Shown one piece after another: positions 55,260-63,036 of a DNA stretch of 64,000 bases (the stretch's first letter is position 1; each line of letters starts with the position of its first letter). The notes under the pieces are model-generated. The model did not search any database. It had not been told where the DNA came from and saw only the letters and a program-made list of their open reading frames with translations. The DNA comes from Demequina phytophila (GTDB lineage Bacteria > Actinomycetota > Actinomycetes > Actinomycetales > Demequinaceae). Made by a program: the position numbers and the translations under genes. The stretch covers positions 1 to 64,000 of the forward strand of contig NZ_BBLW01000005.1 in the NCBI RefSeq assembly GCF_000971135.1, written 5' to 3'.

Positions 55260-56558
55260 ATGACCGAGTCCGACGTGGTGCGCCTCGCGCGCGACCTCAT
55301 GCGCATCGACACCTCCAACTACGGCGACGCCGAGGGCCCGGGGGAGCGCGCGGCGGCCGAGTACGTCGCCGCGTACCTGTCGGACCTGGGACTCGAGCCC
55401 GTCATCCGCGAGGCGGAGCCCGGCCGGGCGTCGCTCACGGCGTTGTGGGAGGGCGTCGACCGCACGCGTCCGCCGCTGGTGCTGCACGGCCACCTCGACG
55501 TGGTGCCCGCGTTCCCCGAGGACTGGACGGTCGACCCGTTCGGCGCCGAGGTCAAGGACGGCATGATCTGGGGCCGCGGCGCGGTCGACATGAAGGGCGT
55601 CGACGCGATGTACCTCGCGGCGATCGGCCGCATGATCGCGGCGGGCGTGAAGCCGGCACGCGACATCGTCATCGCGTTCTTCGCGGACGAGGAGCACGGC
55701 GGCCACCGCGGCGCGAAGTGGATGGTCGAGAACCACCCCGACGACTTCCGCGGCGCCACCGAGGCCGTGTCCGAGGTCGGAGGCTTCTCGATCCAGGTCG
55801 CCGGCAAGCGCGTCTACCTGTTCCAGACGGGGGAGAAGGGCATGCAGTGGCTGCGGCTCGCCGCCTCCGGCGTGCAGGGCCACGGCTCGCTGGTGCACCA
55901 CGACAACGCGGTCGCACACCTGGGCGGGGCGATGGCGCGCATCGGCGCGTACGAGTGGCCCATGGAGATCTCGCCCACGTCCGAGCACCTGCTGCGCGGC
56001 ACCGCCGACCTGCTGGGCGTCGCATACGCAGAGGACCCTGCCACGGTCGACACGCTCATCGCCGGCCTCGGCGCCGTCGGACGCATGGTCGAGGCGTCGC
56101 TTCGCAACACCTCGAACCCGACCATGATGGACGCCGGATACAAGGTGAACGTCATCCCCGACACCGCCGGCGGGTTCGTCGACTCGCGGTTCCTCCACGG
56201 CCAGCAGGAGCAGGTGCTGCGCCAGATCGAGGAGCTCGCCGGGACGCACGTCAAGGTCGAGCAGTACATCACCGAGGCGTCGATCGAGCTGCCGTTCGAC
56301 GTGCCGCTGGTGCACAAGGCCATCGAGGCGGTCACGTACGACGACCCCGAGGCGATCGTGCTGCCGTACACGATGATGGGCGGCACCGACAACAAGCACC
56401 TCGCGACCATCGGCATCGCGGGTTACGGCTTCGCGCCGCTGCGCCTGCCCCCCGAGCTCGACTTCCCGGGCCTCTTCCACGGCATCGACGAGCGCGTGCC
56501 CATCGACTCGCTCGAGTTCGGCACCGAGGTGATGGTGCGGTTCCTCACCGACTGCTGA
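55260..56558 (+). CDS. M20/M25/M40 family metallopeptidase (Rv2141c-like)
   Basis: A 432-residue dinuclear zinc hydrolase. Metal and catalytic residues appear in LHGHLDVVPAF (about 75-85), GRGAVDMKG (about 104), FADEEHGG (about 142) and the late His in FPGLFHGIDERV (about 406). The dimerisation domain spans about 195-310. Substrates may be dipeptides or acylated amino acids. In mycobacteria the similar Rv2141c lies near the uppP and PAC2 genes, as here. No signal peptide. Confidence 0.9.
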   Translation: MTESDVVRLARDLMRIDTSNYGDAEGPGERAAAEYVAAYLSDLGLEPVIREAEPGRASLTALWEGVDRTRPPLVLHGHLDVVPAFPEDWTVDPFGAEVKDGMIWGRGAVDMKGVDAMYLAAIGRMIAAGVKPARDIVIAFFADEEHGGHRGAKWMVENHPDDFRGATEAVSEVGGFSIQVAGKRVYLFQTGEKGMQWLRLAASGVQGHGSLVHHDNAVAHLGGAMARIGAYEWPMEISPTSEHLLRGTADLLGVAYAEDPATVDTLIAGLGAVGRMVEASLRNTSNPTMMDAGYKVNVIPDTAGGFVDSRFLHGQQEQVLRQIEELAGTHVKVEQYITEASIELPFDVPLVHKAIEAVTYDDPEAIVLPYTMMGGTDNKHLATIGIAGYGFAPLRLPPELDFPGLFHGIDERVPIDSLEFGTEVMVRFLTDC

Positions 56559-56572
56559 GCCGCGGCGGCTCG

Positions 56573-56830
56573 TTAGGCCGCGTCGTCCGTCCGGCGGACG
56601 TTCATGATGCGGCGGCGCAACCACACGCGGCGCGCGCCGCCGATGAAGGTCTGCGAGCGGATGAGGTCCCACCGGCCGTACTCCGCCTGCTCCGTGAGCA
56701 GGGCGCGGGCCTCCGCTCGCGTGATCTCGCGCGGGATGTCCACCACCCTCCAGTCGAAGCGCGAGTCCGCCGGGACGGACGTGCGTCGAGGGGTGATGAT
56801 GTGGGCGGTCCTGCGTGCGTCGTGGTTCAT
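56573..56830 (-). CDS. DUF5703 family protein
   Basis: An 85-residue basic protein matching DUF5703: FDWRVVDIPREITRAEARAL, LLTEQAEYGRWDLIRSQTF, GGARRVWLRRRIMNVRRT. It is common in actinobacteria next to M20 peptidase genes and has no known function. The start is ATG 56830, with GGGAGG 5 nt upstream; an in-frame ATG 4 codons earlier overlaps that site. It is convergent with the M20 gene. Confidence 0.85.
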   Translation of the reverse strand: MNHDARRTAHIITPRRTSVPADSRFDWRVVDIPREITRAEARALLTEQAEYGRWDLIRSQTFIGGARRVWLRRRIMNVRRTDDAA

Positions 56831-56859
56831 CTCGCCTCCCATTCAACCTGTTCCGCGGG

Positions 56860-56865
56860 TAACGT
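56860..56865 (+). promoter_or_regulatory. Leaderless-type -10 for the acidic protein gene
   Basis: TAACGT ends 7 nt before the ATG at 56873. Confidence 0.5.
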
Positions 56866-56872
56866 CATAGCC

Positions 56873-57196
56873 ATGGATTCCCAGGCGCACGAGGCGCTGA
56901 GGCTGTTGATCGCGGCGTACGAGGAGCACCTCGCCGCCGTCCTCGCCCGTCGCGGCGACGCGGACGTGGCCGTCGACGATGCATACGACTCTCTCGCGGA
57001 CGCCTTCGACCGGTACGAGGCCGTGCTCGACGTCGAGTACGGGGAGACGCTGCCGATGCTGCTCGACGACCTCGAGATGGAGGACGCGGGCGACGCCGAG
57101 GACGAGGACCCGGACGAGGATGACAGCCTCGACCCGCATGCCGGCGAGGACGAGGACGCGCTCGACGACGACCTGGACGACTTCCAGCTGCGCTGA
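56873..57196 (+). CDS. Small acidic protein, unknown function
   Basis: A 107-residue protein. The first 65 residues form a helical segment (ALRLLIAAYEEHLAAVLARR, VDDAYDSLADAFDRYEAVLD), and the last 40 are almost all Asp and Glu. Proteins of this make-up lie near uppP in many actinobacteria (possibly the place of Rv2137c) and have no assigned role. The acidic tail resembles that of the large repeat protein at 3740, but this may be compositional only. It has its own -10 seven nt upstream. Confidence 0.72.
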   Translation: MDSQAHEALRLLIAAYEEHLAAVLARRGDADVAVDDAYDSLADAFDRYEAVLDVEYGETLPMLLDDLEMEDAGDAEDEDPDEDDSLDPHAGEDEDALDDDLDDFQLR

Positions 57197-57269
57197 ACGG
57201 GCGCGGGGCCGGGGAGGGCCTCGCCGCGCGCGCACGTTCCCCGGGCTCGGAGGATCGTGCGCGCCGTGA

Positions 57270-58232
57270 TCACCGGCGCTCCGGGTATCCCAGGTCGATC
57301 GCGGAGACCTCGTCGAGGGCGTCCACGATGGCGGGCGGCAGCTTGAGGGTCGCGGCCGCCAACGACGGGAGCAGCTGCTCCGCGGTCCGCGCCCCGACCA
57401 CGGCGGTGGCGACGAAGGGCCGCGCGAGCACCCACGCGAGCGCCGTCTCCTGAGGTGTGACCCCGAGTCCCTCGGACGCGATCGCCAGCGCCTCGACGAT
57501 CGAACCGGCACGGTCGTCGAGGTACGGCTCGACGAACCCGGCCAGGTGCTCGGAGGCCGCGCGCGAGTCCGCGGGGATCGCCGCGCGGTACTTGCCGGTG
57601 AGCACGCCTCGTCCCAGCGGCGACCACGCCATCACGCCCAGCCCGAGCGCCTGCGCGGCGGGCACCACCTCGCGCTCGATGCCACGCTGCAGCAGCGAGT
57701 ACTCGACCTGCGTGGTCGCGAGCGTGGGGCGCCGGTCCGCGAGCGTCGCCATGCGGGCGGTCGCCCAGCCGGGGTAGTTCGACACGCCCACGTAGCGGGC
57801 GCGACCGGAGTTGACGGCGATCTCGAGCGCGTGGAGCGTCTCGTCGAGCGGCGTGCCCGCGTCGTACTGGTGCACCAGCCACACGTCGACGTGGTCGGTG
57901 CCGAGCCGTGCGAGCGACGTGTCGAGCGTGTCGAGCATGGTGTCGCGGGACGCGTCGACCATGCCGCCGTGGGCGGTGCGCCGGATGCCGGCCTTGGTGC
58001 AGATCTGCACGTCGGTGCGCGAGACGGACCCGCCGATCATGCGCCCGATCAGCTCCTCGGAGCCGCCGTCCGCGTACGAGGCCGCGGTGTCGAGGAGCGT
58101 GCCGCCCGCGTCGAGGAAGGCGTCGAGCTGGCCGCCCGCCTCCTCCGCGTCCGTGTCGCGGCTCCACGTCATGGTCCCGAGCGCCAGGCGCGACACCTCG
58201 AGACCCGTGGTGCCGATCCGTGCGCGCTGCAT
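57270..58232 (-). CDS. Aldo/keto reductase
   Basis: A 320-residue TIM-barrel NADPH reductase. The catalytic tetrad is visible: Asp and Tyr in LLDTAASYADGGSEE (about 46-60), Lys in ICTKAGI (about 80) and His in WLVHQYDAG (about 121). The cofactor part includes GVSNYPGW and WSPLGRGVLTGKY. The ATG at 58232 is chosen because TAGCGT lies 7 nt upstream on this strand; a frame reaching 58454 overlaps uppP. The substrate is unknown. Divergent from uppP. Confidence 0.92.
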   Translation of the reverse strand: MQRARIGTTGLEVSRLALGTMTWSRDTDAEEAGGQLDAFLDAGGTLLDTAASYADGGSEELIGRMIGGSVSRTDVQICTKAGIRRTAHGGMVDASRDTMLDTLDTSLARLGTDHVDVWLVHQYDAGTPLDETLHALEIAVNSGRARYVGVSNYPGWATARMATLADRRPTLATTQVEYSLLQRGIEREVVPAAQALGLGVMAWSPLGRGVLTGKYRAAIPADSRAASEHLAGFVEPYLDDRAGSIVEALAIASEGLGVTPQETALAWVLARPFVATAVVGARTAEQLLPSLAAATLKLPPAIVDALDEVSAIDLGYPERR

Positions 58233-58239
58233 GGGGGTG

Positions 58240-58245
58240 ACGCTA
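58240..58245 (-). promoter_or_regulatory. Leaderless-type -10 for the aldo/keto reductase gene
   Basis: TAGCGT on the minus strand ends 7 nt before the ATG at 58232. Confidence 0.5.
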
Positions 58246-58286
58246 CCGAAGGTCGGCGGCGTCACCGGCGCGCAACACGCGGGCAC

Positions 58287-58292
58287 TAAGGT
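58287..58292 (+). promoter_or_regulatory. Leaderless-type -10 for uppP
   Basis: TAAGGT ends 7 nt before the ATG at 58300. Confidence 0.5.
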
Positions 58293-58299
58293 TGCCGCC

Positions 58300-59160
58300 A
58301 TGGGTTGGTGGGAAGCGGTCATCCTCGGGCTGGTGCAGGGACTCACGGAGTTCCTGCCGATCTCCTCGAGCGCACACATCCGCGTCATCGGCGCGCTGCT
58401 GCCGCACGGCGAGGACCCGGGTGCCGCCTTCACGGCGATCATCCAGATCGGCACCGAGGCGGCCGTGGTGCTCTACTTCTGGAAGGACATCACCCGCATC
58501 ATCGCGGCGTGGTTCCGCGCGCTGTTCGGGCGCGACGGCTCCGACTGGAAGGCGCGCATGGGCGCGCACCACGCGGACGCGCGCATGGGCTGGTGGGTGA
58601 TCCTCGGGTCGTTCCCCATCGTGATCCTGGGCGTGCTGTTCAAGGACACCATCGAGACCAGCCTGCGCAACCTCTACATCACCGTCGTGGTGCTCGCCGG
58701 CTTCGCGTGCGTGCTGTGGATCGCTGACCGGATCGGTGCGAAGCGCCGCAACCTCGACGACATCACCATCAAGGACGCGGTCCTGCTGGGCTTCGCGCAG
58801 GCGATGGCCCTCATCCCCGGCGTCTCCCGCTCGGGCGGCACCATCACCATGGGACTGTTCCTGGGCATGACGCGCGAGGCCGCGGCCCGCGTCTCGTTCC
58901 TTCTCGCGATCCCCGCGGTCCTGGGGTCCGGCTTCTTCGAGCTGTTCACCGAGTGGGACACGCTCGGCGCGCCCGGCTCGCCCGGCTTCCTCAACACGGC
59001 GATCGCGACGGTGGTCGCGTTCGGCGTCGGCTACGCCGTGATCGTGTGGTTCCTCAAGCTCGTCTCGACGCATAGCTACACGCCGTTCGTGATCTACCGG
59101 ATCGCCGCCTCCGGCGCGATCCTGGGCCTGCTCACCGCCGGCGCGATCAGCGCGACCTGA
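58300..59160 (+). CDS. uppP: Undecaprenyl-diphosphatase (BacA/UppP)
   Basis: A 286-residue polytopic protein that removes a phosphate from undecaprenyl diphosphate, recycling the lipid carrier for peptidoglycan. Both active-site motifs are intact: QGLTEFLPISSSAHIRV (14-30) and ALIPGVSRSGGTITMGL (about 169-185). Raising its dosage gives bacitracin tolerance in other bacteria. The ATG follows a -10 by 7 nt; a longer in-frame extension to 57811 is an antisense shadow of the aldo/keto reductase. A motif hairpin follows the stop. Confidence 0.96.
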   Translation: MGWWEAVILGLVQGLTEFLPISSSAHIRVIGALLPHGEDPGAAFTAIIQIGTEAAVVLYFWKDITRIIAAWFRALFGRDGSDWKARMGAHHADARMGWWVILGSFPIVILGVLFKDTIETSLRNLYITVVVLAGFACVLWIADRIGAKRRNLDDITIKDAVLLGFAQAMALIPGVSRSGGTITMGLFLGMTREAAARVSFLLAIPAVLGSGFFELFTEWDTLGAPGSPGFLNTAIATVVAFGVGYAVIVWFLKLVSTHSYTPFVIYRIAASGAILGLLTAGAISAT

Positions 59161-59164
59161 CCCG

Positions 59165-59200
59165 CGCATCGTCCCGCAGGAGGTGGTGAGGGACGATGCG
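59165..59200. terminator. Hairpin of two inverted GACGATGC copies after uppP
   Basis: CGCATCGTCCC (59165-59175) and GGGACGATGCG (59190-59200) are perfect 11-nt inverted copies around a 14-nt loop. They occupy almost the whole gap between the convergent ends of uppP and the PAC2 gene. Confidence 0.7.
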
Positions 59201-59208
59201 GCGGTCGC

Positions 59209-60075
59209 CTACGCCTTCCCGTTGCCGAGGTCGCGGCGGCGGAGGAACTTCTCGAACTCCGCGGCGATCGCGTCGCCCGACGCCTCGGGCAGGCTCGTCT
59301 CGTCCATGACGGACTCGAGCTGCTCGACGTGCGCGGCGATCTCCTCGTCCTCGTCGGTGAGCTCGTCGGCGCCCGCCTGCCAGGCGTCGACCTCGTCGGG
59401 CAGCTCGCCCAGCTCGATCGGCTCGCCCAGGAAGCGCTCGAGCTGCGACAGGATCGACACGGTGGCCTTGGGGCTCGGCGGGTGCGCGATGTAGTGCGGC
59501 ACCCCGACCCACACGGAGATCACGGTGATGCCGCGCAGCGCGGCCTCGTGGCCCAGCACGCCGAGCACGCCGGTCGGGCCCTCGTAGTCCGAGCGCTCGA
59601 GGTCGAACGCCTCGCGTGCGCGCGCGTCCTCGCTGGTGACGAACGTGGGGAGCGGCCTTGTGTGCGGGGCGTCGACCAGCAGCGCACCGCACGTGATGAG
59701 GGTCTTGACGTCGAGGTCCTCCGCGTAGTCGAGGATCTCGCGGCAGAACCGCCGCCACCGCATCGACGGCTCGATGCCGCGCACCAGGGCGATCTCGCGG
59801 TCGCCCACCCACGGGCCGTTCGCGGTGGAGATGACGGTGCCCGGCCAGGACACCACGCGCTCGCCGCCCGCGAGCGTCTGGATGCTCGGGCGGCTCACCT
59901 GGAAGTCGTGGTACTCCTCGGGATCGAGCGCCGCATACTCGCGTGCCTCCCACGCGGTCGCGAGGTGGTCGAGCGCGGATGACGCGGCCGAGCCGGCGTC
60001 GTTCCATCCCTCGAACGCCGCGATCATCACGGACTGGTCGGCGGCCAGGGCTACGGGGTCGCTCTCGGCTGTCAT
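59209..60075 (-). CDS. PAC2 family protein (Rv2125-like)
   Basis: A 288-residue protein of the PAC2 fold (proteasome assembly chaperone 2-like): VMIAAFEGWNDAGSAASSAL at the N-terminus, LDVKTLITCGALLVDAPHT in the middle, and the C-terminal acidic helices EDEEIAAHVEQLE. Actinobacteria keep it near the proteasome genes, which probably lie just beyond this window; a chaperone role there is inference. It is divergent from the HAD gene, and the two -10 elements overlap. Confidence 0.88.
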   Translation of the reverse strand: MTAESDPVALAADQSVMIAAFEGWNDAGSAASSALDHLATAWEAREYAALDPEEYHDFQVSRPSIQTLAGGERVVSWPGTVISTANGPWVGDREIALVRGIEPSMRWRRFCREILDYAEDLDVKTLITCGALLVDAPHTRPLPTFVTSEDARAREAFDLERSDYEGPTGVLGVLGHEAALRGITVISVWVGVPHYIAHPPSPKATVSILSQLERFLGEPIELGELPDEVDAWQAGADELTDEDEEIAAHVEQLESVMDETSLPEASGDAIAAEFEKFLRRRDLGNGKA

Positions 60076-60081
60076 TGCGCC

Positions 60082-60091
60082 AGCCTAGACT
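60082..60091. promoter_or_regulatory. Overlapping divergent -10 elements (PAC2 and HAD genes)
   Basis: AGCCTAGACT holds the minus-strand TAGGCT (60087-60082), 6 nt from the PAC2 ATG, and the plus-strand TAGACT (60086-60091), 8 nt from the HAD ATG at 60100. They share two bases, so polymerase can use only one side at a time. Confidence 0.55.
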
Positions 60092-60099
60092 GGCGCCAT

Positions 60100-60789
60100 A
60101 TGAATGAGAAGGCGACGCTCCCGGCCGCCGTGCTGTGGGACATGGACGGCACGCTCATCGATTCGGAGCCCTACTGGATCGGCGCCGAGATCGAGCTCGC
60201 GAGGAAGTTCGGCGTCGGCTGGACGCACCAGGACGGTCTGCAGCTGGTGGGCAATCCGCTGTCGGTGAGCGCGCAGATCATGATCGACCGCGGCGTCGCG
60301 CTCGACCCGGACGAGATCATCACCTACCTGGTGGGGCGCGTGACGGCCCAGGTGCGCCAGCGCACCCCGTGGATGGACGATGCCCGGGCCCTGCTGGACG
60401 CCGTGGTGTCCGCGGGCATCCCGTGCGCGCTGGTGACGATGTCCTACGCGATGCTGGCCGAGGCGTTCGTGTCGCGCGCGCCCGACGCGTTCGCCGTGGT
60501 GGTGACGGGAGACGAGGTCACGCACGGCAAGCCGCACCCCGAGCCGTACCTCACCGCCGCGGCACGCCTCGGCGTCGACATCCGCGACTGCGTCGCGATC
60601 GAGGACTCTCCCGCGGGCGTGGGCTCTGCGCTGGCGTCGGGGGCGGCGACGGTGGGCGTGCGTCGACTGGTGCCCATGGAGCCCCGCCCGGGGCTGAGCC
60701 GGGTGCGCTCGCTTGCGGGGCTCGACGTGTCCGCGCTGGGACGGATCCTCGCGGGGGAGACGGTCGATCAGCTCGGGGCCGACGTCTGA
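60100..60789 (+). CDS. HAD-superfamily hydrolase, subfamily IA
   Basis: A 229-residue phosphatase of the beta-phosphoglucomutase/Gph group: WDMDGTLIDSEPYW (13-26, nucleophile Asp14), motif II TMSYAML (about 113), motif III HGKPHPEPYL and motif IV IEDSPAGVGSALASG (about 167). The helical cap lies between motifs I and II. The substrate cannot be predicted. The start is fixed by the -10 eight nt upstream. Confidence 0.88.
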   Translation: MNEKATLPAAVLWDMDGTLIDSEPYWIGAEIELARKFGVGWTHQDGLQLVGNPLSVSAQIMIDRGVALDPDEIITYLVGRVTAQVRQRTPWMDDARALLDAVVSAGIPCALVTMSYAMLAEAFVSRAPDAFAVVVTGDEVTHGKPHPEPYLTAAARLGVDIRDCVAIEDSPAGVGSALASGAATVGVRRLVPMEPRPGLSRVRSLAGLDVSALGRILAGETVDQLGADV

Positions 60790-60790
60790 C

Positions 60791-60850
60791 GTCGCTCAGT
60801 TCCCCGCAGGAGCAGCAAACTTTCAGAAAGCGTCGCTGAGTTCCCCGCAG
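60791..60850. repeat. Pair of 19-nt direct repeats between convergent genes
   Basis: GTCGCTCAGTTCCCCGCAG (60791-60809) recurs at 60832-60850 with a single change (C to G at position 7). Between them lies the small palindrome CTTTC-A-GAAAG. A 6-bp hairpin CCCGCA/TGCGGG (60844-60860) follows. The repeats may be binding sites or a terminator region for both genes. Confidence 0.7.
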
Positions 60851-60890
60851 CGCGTGCGGGTGGGGTACGGATGCGGGCGGGAGCGACGCG

Positions 60891-61724
60891 TCAGGCCGTC
60901 GCGGGGCGGACGCCCAGGGCGCGCTCGACCGCGTCGGGGTCGAGCGGGAGCTCGGTGCCGCCGAACTCGGGGCACTGCGCCTGGAAGCTGCACCACCCGC
61001 ACAGCGCGGACCGGCGGGTGCGGAAGCGTCCCGCCTCCGCGGCGGCCGTGATCTCGGCCCAGATCTCGCGGATCTCGTGCTCGATCCGGGCGATGTCGTC
61101 GCCGGTGGGGCGGATCTCGAGGCGACCGCCGTCCTTGAGGAACAGCAGCTGCAGCAGCGCGGGACGCCGCGCGCGCAGCCGCTCGACCACCAGCGCGTAG
61201 AAGCGCATCTGGAAGCGCTCCTTCTTCTCGCCGTAGCGGGGGTCGGGCGTCTTGCCGGTCTTGTAGTCGACGATCCGGATGGAGCCGTCGGGCGCGATGT
61301 CGATCCGGTCGATGATCCCGCGCAGCAGCGGTCCGTCCTCGAGCTGCAGCTCGACGAACTCCTCGCGTCCCGCGGGCTCGAGGCGCTGGGGGTTCTCGAG
61401 CTCGAAGTAGGTGGCGAGGCGCGCGCGGCCGTCCGCGAGCCACGCGGCCTCGGCGGAGGCGTCGGCGTGCAGCTCCGCGAGGTCCGGCTGCTTCTCCAGC
61501 ATCGCGCGCCACTGGGGCTCGAGGCGGTCCTGCGCGGCGCCCACGGTGCGCTCGCGCGGCGGGAGGTCGTACAGCTTCTCGAGCACCGCGTGGACCAGGG
61601 TGCCCAGCGTCGCGGCCGCGGACGGCGCCTCCGGCAGGCGGTCCACCGTGCGGTAGCGGAACAGCAGCGGGCACTGCTGGAAGTCACCGGCGCGGGAGGG
61701 CGAGAGGGCGGGCGGTCGAGGCAT
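60891..61724 (-). CDS. RecB-family PD-(D/E)XK nuclease with 4Fe-4S site (Rv2119-like)
   Basis: A 277-residue exonuclease-like protein. Nuclease residues are seen in GTLVHAVLEKLYD, GIIDRIDIAPDGSIRIVDYK (D and D-x-K motif, about 138-157). Four cysteines, C18 and C242/C245/C251 (CGWCSFQAQC), form the typical AddB/Cas4-style iron-sulfur cluster, so this is a client of the suf system encoded here. It lacks helicase domains. In mycobacteria Rv2119 has the same position beside trmI (Rv2118c). The ATG at 61724 has TAGGGT 6 nt upstream. Confidence 0.9.
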   Translation of the reverse strand: MPRPPALSPSRAGDFQQCPLLFRYRTVDRLPEAPSAAATLGTLVHAVLEKLYDLPPRERTVGAAQDRLEPQWRAMLEKQPDLAELHADASAEAAWLADGRARLATYFELENPQRLEPAGREEFVELQLEDGPLLRGIIDRIDIAPDGSIRIVDYKTGKTPDPRYGEKKERFQMRFYALVVERLRARRPALLQLLFLKDGGRLEIRPTGDDIARIEHEIREIWAEITAAAEAGRFRTRRSALCGWCSFQAQCPEFGGTELPLDPDAVERALGVRPATA

Positions 61725-61730
61725 GCGACC

Positions 61731-61736
61731 ACCCTA
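61731..61736 (-). promoter_or_regulatory. Leaderless-type -10 for the RecB-like nuclease gene
   Basis: TAGGGT on the minus strand ends 6 nt before the ATG at 61724. Confidence 0.5.
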
Positions 61737-61824
61737 GGGCCATGCTCCGACAGGCACCCCGCCATCCCCAGGCGGGACGCGGCGGGACGGCGCGCGGCTC
61801 ACCGGACCCCCCGGCCGCGCCCAC

Positions 61825-61830
61825 TACCGT
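61825..61830 (+). promoter_or_regulatory. Leaderless-type -10 for the M50 protease gene
   Basis: TACCGT ends 7 nt before the ATG at 61838. Confidence 0.5.
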
Positions 61831-61837
61831 GGTCCCC

Positions 61838-62953
61838 ATGAGCCAGCCCCCGACCCGCGCCCGCAAGCCCCGCGGCATCACGCTCGGACGCGTCCTCGGC
61901 GCGCGCATCGTCCTCATGCCGTCGACCATCGTGATGGCGCTCATCCTCGCGGTGTTCTACGCGGCGGACGAGGACGGCTTCAGCCGGCAGGGCTTCTCGA
62001 TCGGCCTCGCGGTGGCGCTCCTGCTGTTCGTGTCCGTCTTCCTCCACGAGCTCGCCCACACCGCCGCCGCGCGCGGGTTCAAGCGCGAGGTCGACGAGAT
62101 CGTGCTGACGTTCTTCGGCGGGCACACGCAGTTCCGCAGCGCGGACCCGCGCCCGCTCGAGATCGGCGTGATCGCCGCCGCCGGCCCGCTCACCAACGCC
62201 GTCATCGGCGCGCTGGCCCTCGCGGCCGCGGGCGCGCTCGACGGCATGGCCGCCCGCATCGTCCTGTACGCGGGCGCGCTCAACCTCATCCTCGCGGGCT
62301 TCAACGCGCTGCCCGGCTCGCCGCTGGACGGCGGACGCGTGGTCAACGCGATCGTGTGGGCGATCTCCGGCGACCGCTGGAAGGGCCACCGGTGGGCGGC
62401 CCAGGGCGGGCGCATCGTCGCCATCGGCGTGATCGTCGTCGCGGTGGGTGTGCCGTTCCTCCGCGGCGGCCAGGTCGACATCGTCGCCGCGATCTGGGCG
62501 ATGTTCCTCTTCTCCGTGATCTGGCCCGCGGCCAGCGCGGAGCTGCGCGCGGCCACCGTGCTGGGCAGGCGCGAGAACGTCACCGCGCTGTCGCTCGCCG
62601 CACCCGCCGTCGGCATCCCCTACGACGCCACGGTCGCGCAGGCGCGCGAGATCGCCGCGCGCGCCCAGGCACGCGAGGTGGTGGTGCTCGCCGCCGATGG
62701 CCAGGCGGCCGGGCACTTCCCGGTCGCGCTCACCGAGGCCGTGCCGGAGGAGGCGCGCGCCGAGACCCGGCTCGTGTCGGTCACCATGCCGCTCGTGCGG
62801 GGCGCCCAGATCCCCGCCGCGGCGACGGGGGAGCGACTCGTCGAAGCCGTGGTGCCGTGGTTCGGCCGCACGGACGTCCTGGTGGTCGTCGACGAGGACG
62901 GGCTGCCCGTCGGCGTGGCCAAGCTGGAGGAGATCCGCGAGGCCCTCAGCTGA
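61838..62953 (+). CDS. Site-2 protease family (M50) membrane metalloprotease with CBS-like domain
   Basis: A 371-residue intramembrane protease. HELAH (70-74) supplies two zinc ligands and the catalytic Glu, and NALPGSPLDGGRVV (about 158-171) supplies the Asp ligand; about six membrane helices surround them. Residues 245-371 form a CBS-like pair (VGIPYDATVAQAREIAARAQ), as in SpoIVFB/Rip3-type proteases regulated by nucleotides. It probably cleaves an anti-sigma factor or other membrane protein. The start is set by a -10 seven nt upstream; an in-frame ATG at 61742 is rejected. Confidence 0.9.
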   Translation: MSQPPTRARKPRGITLGRVLGARIVLMPSTIVMALILAVFYAADEDGFSRQGFSIGLAVALLLFVSVFLHELAHTAAARGFKREVDEIVLTFFGGHTQFRSADPRPLEIGVIAAAGPLTNAVIGALALAAAGALDGMAARIVLYAGALNLILAGFNALPGSPLDGGRVVNAIVWAISGDRWKGHRWAAQGGRIVAIGVIVVAVGVPFLRGGQVDIVAAIWAMFLFSVIWPAASAELRAATVLGRRENVTALSLAAPAVGIPYDATVAQAREIAARAQAREVVVLAADGQAAGHFPVALTEAVPEEARAETRLVSVTMPLVRGAQIPAAATGERLVEAVVPWFGRTDVLVVVDEDGLPVGVAKLEEIREALS

Positions 62954-62958
62954 GGAGC

Positions 62959-62966
62959 GACGATGC
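62959..62966. repeat. GACGATGC motif copy after the M50 gene
   Basis: It starts 6 nt after the M50 stop, followed by GC-rich CCCGGGGGACCGGGC with a short stem. Confidence 0.7.
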
Positions 62967-63024
62967 CCGGGGGACCGGGCGCGAGGGGTCCGGTCGGGCC
63001 GTCGGCGGCCCCCGACCCGCGCCC

Positions 63025-63030
63025 TAGACT
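63025..63030 (+). promoter_or_regulatory. Leaderless-type -10 for trmI
   Basis: TAGACT ends 6 nt before the ATG at 63037. Confidence 0.5.
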
Positions 63031-63036
63031 GGCCGC

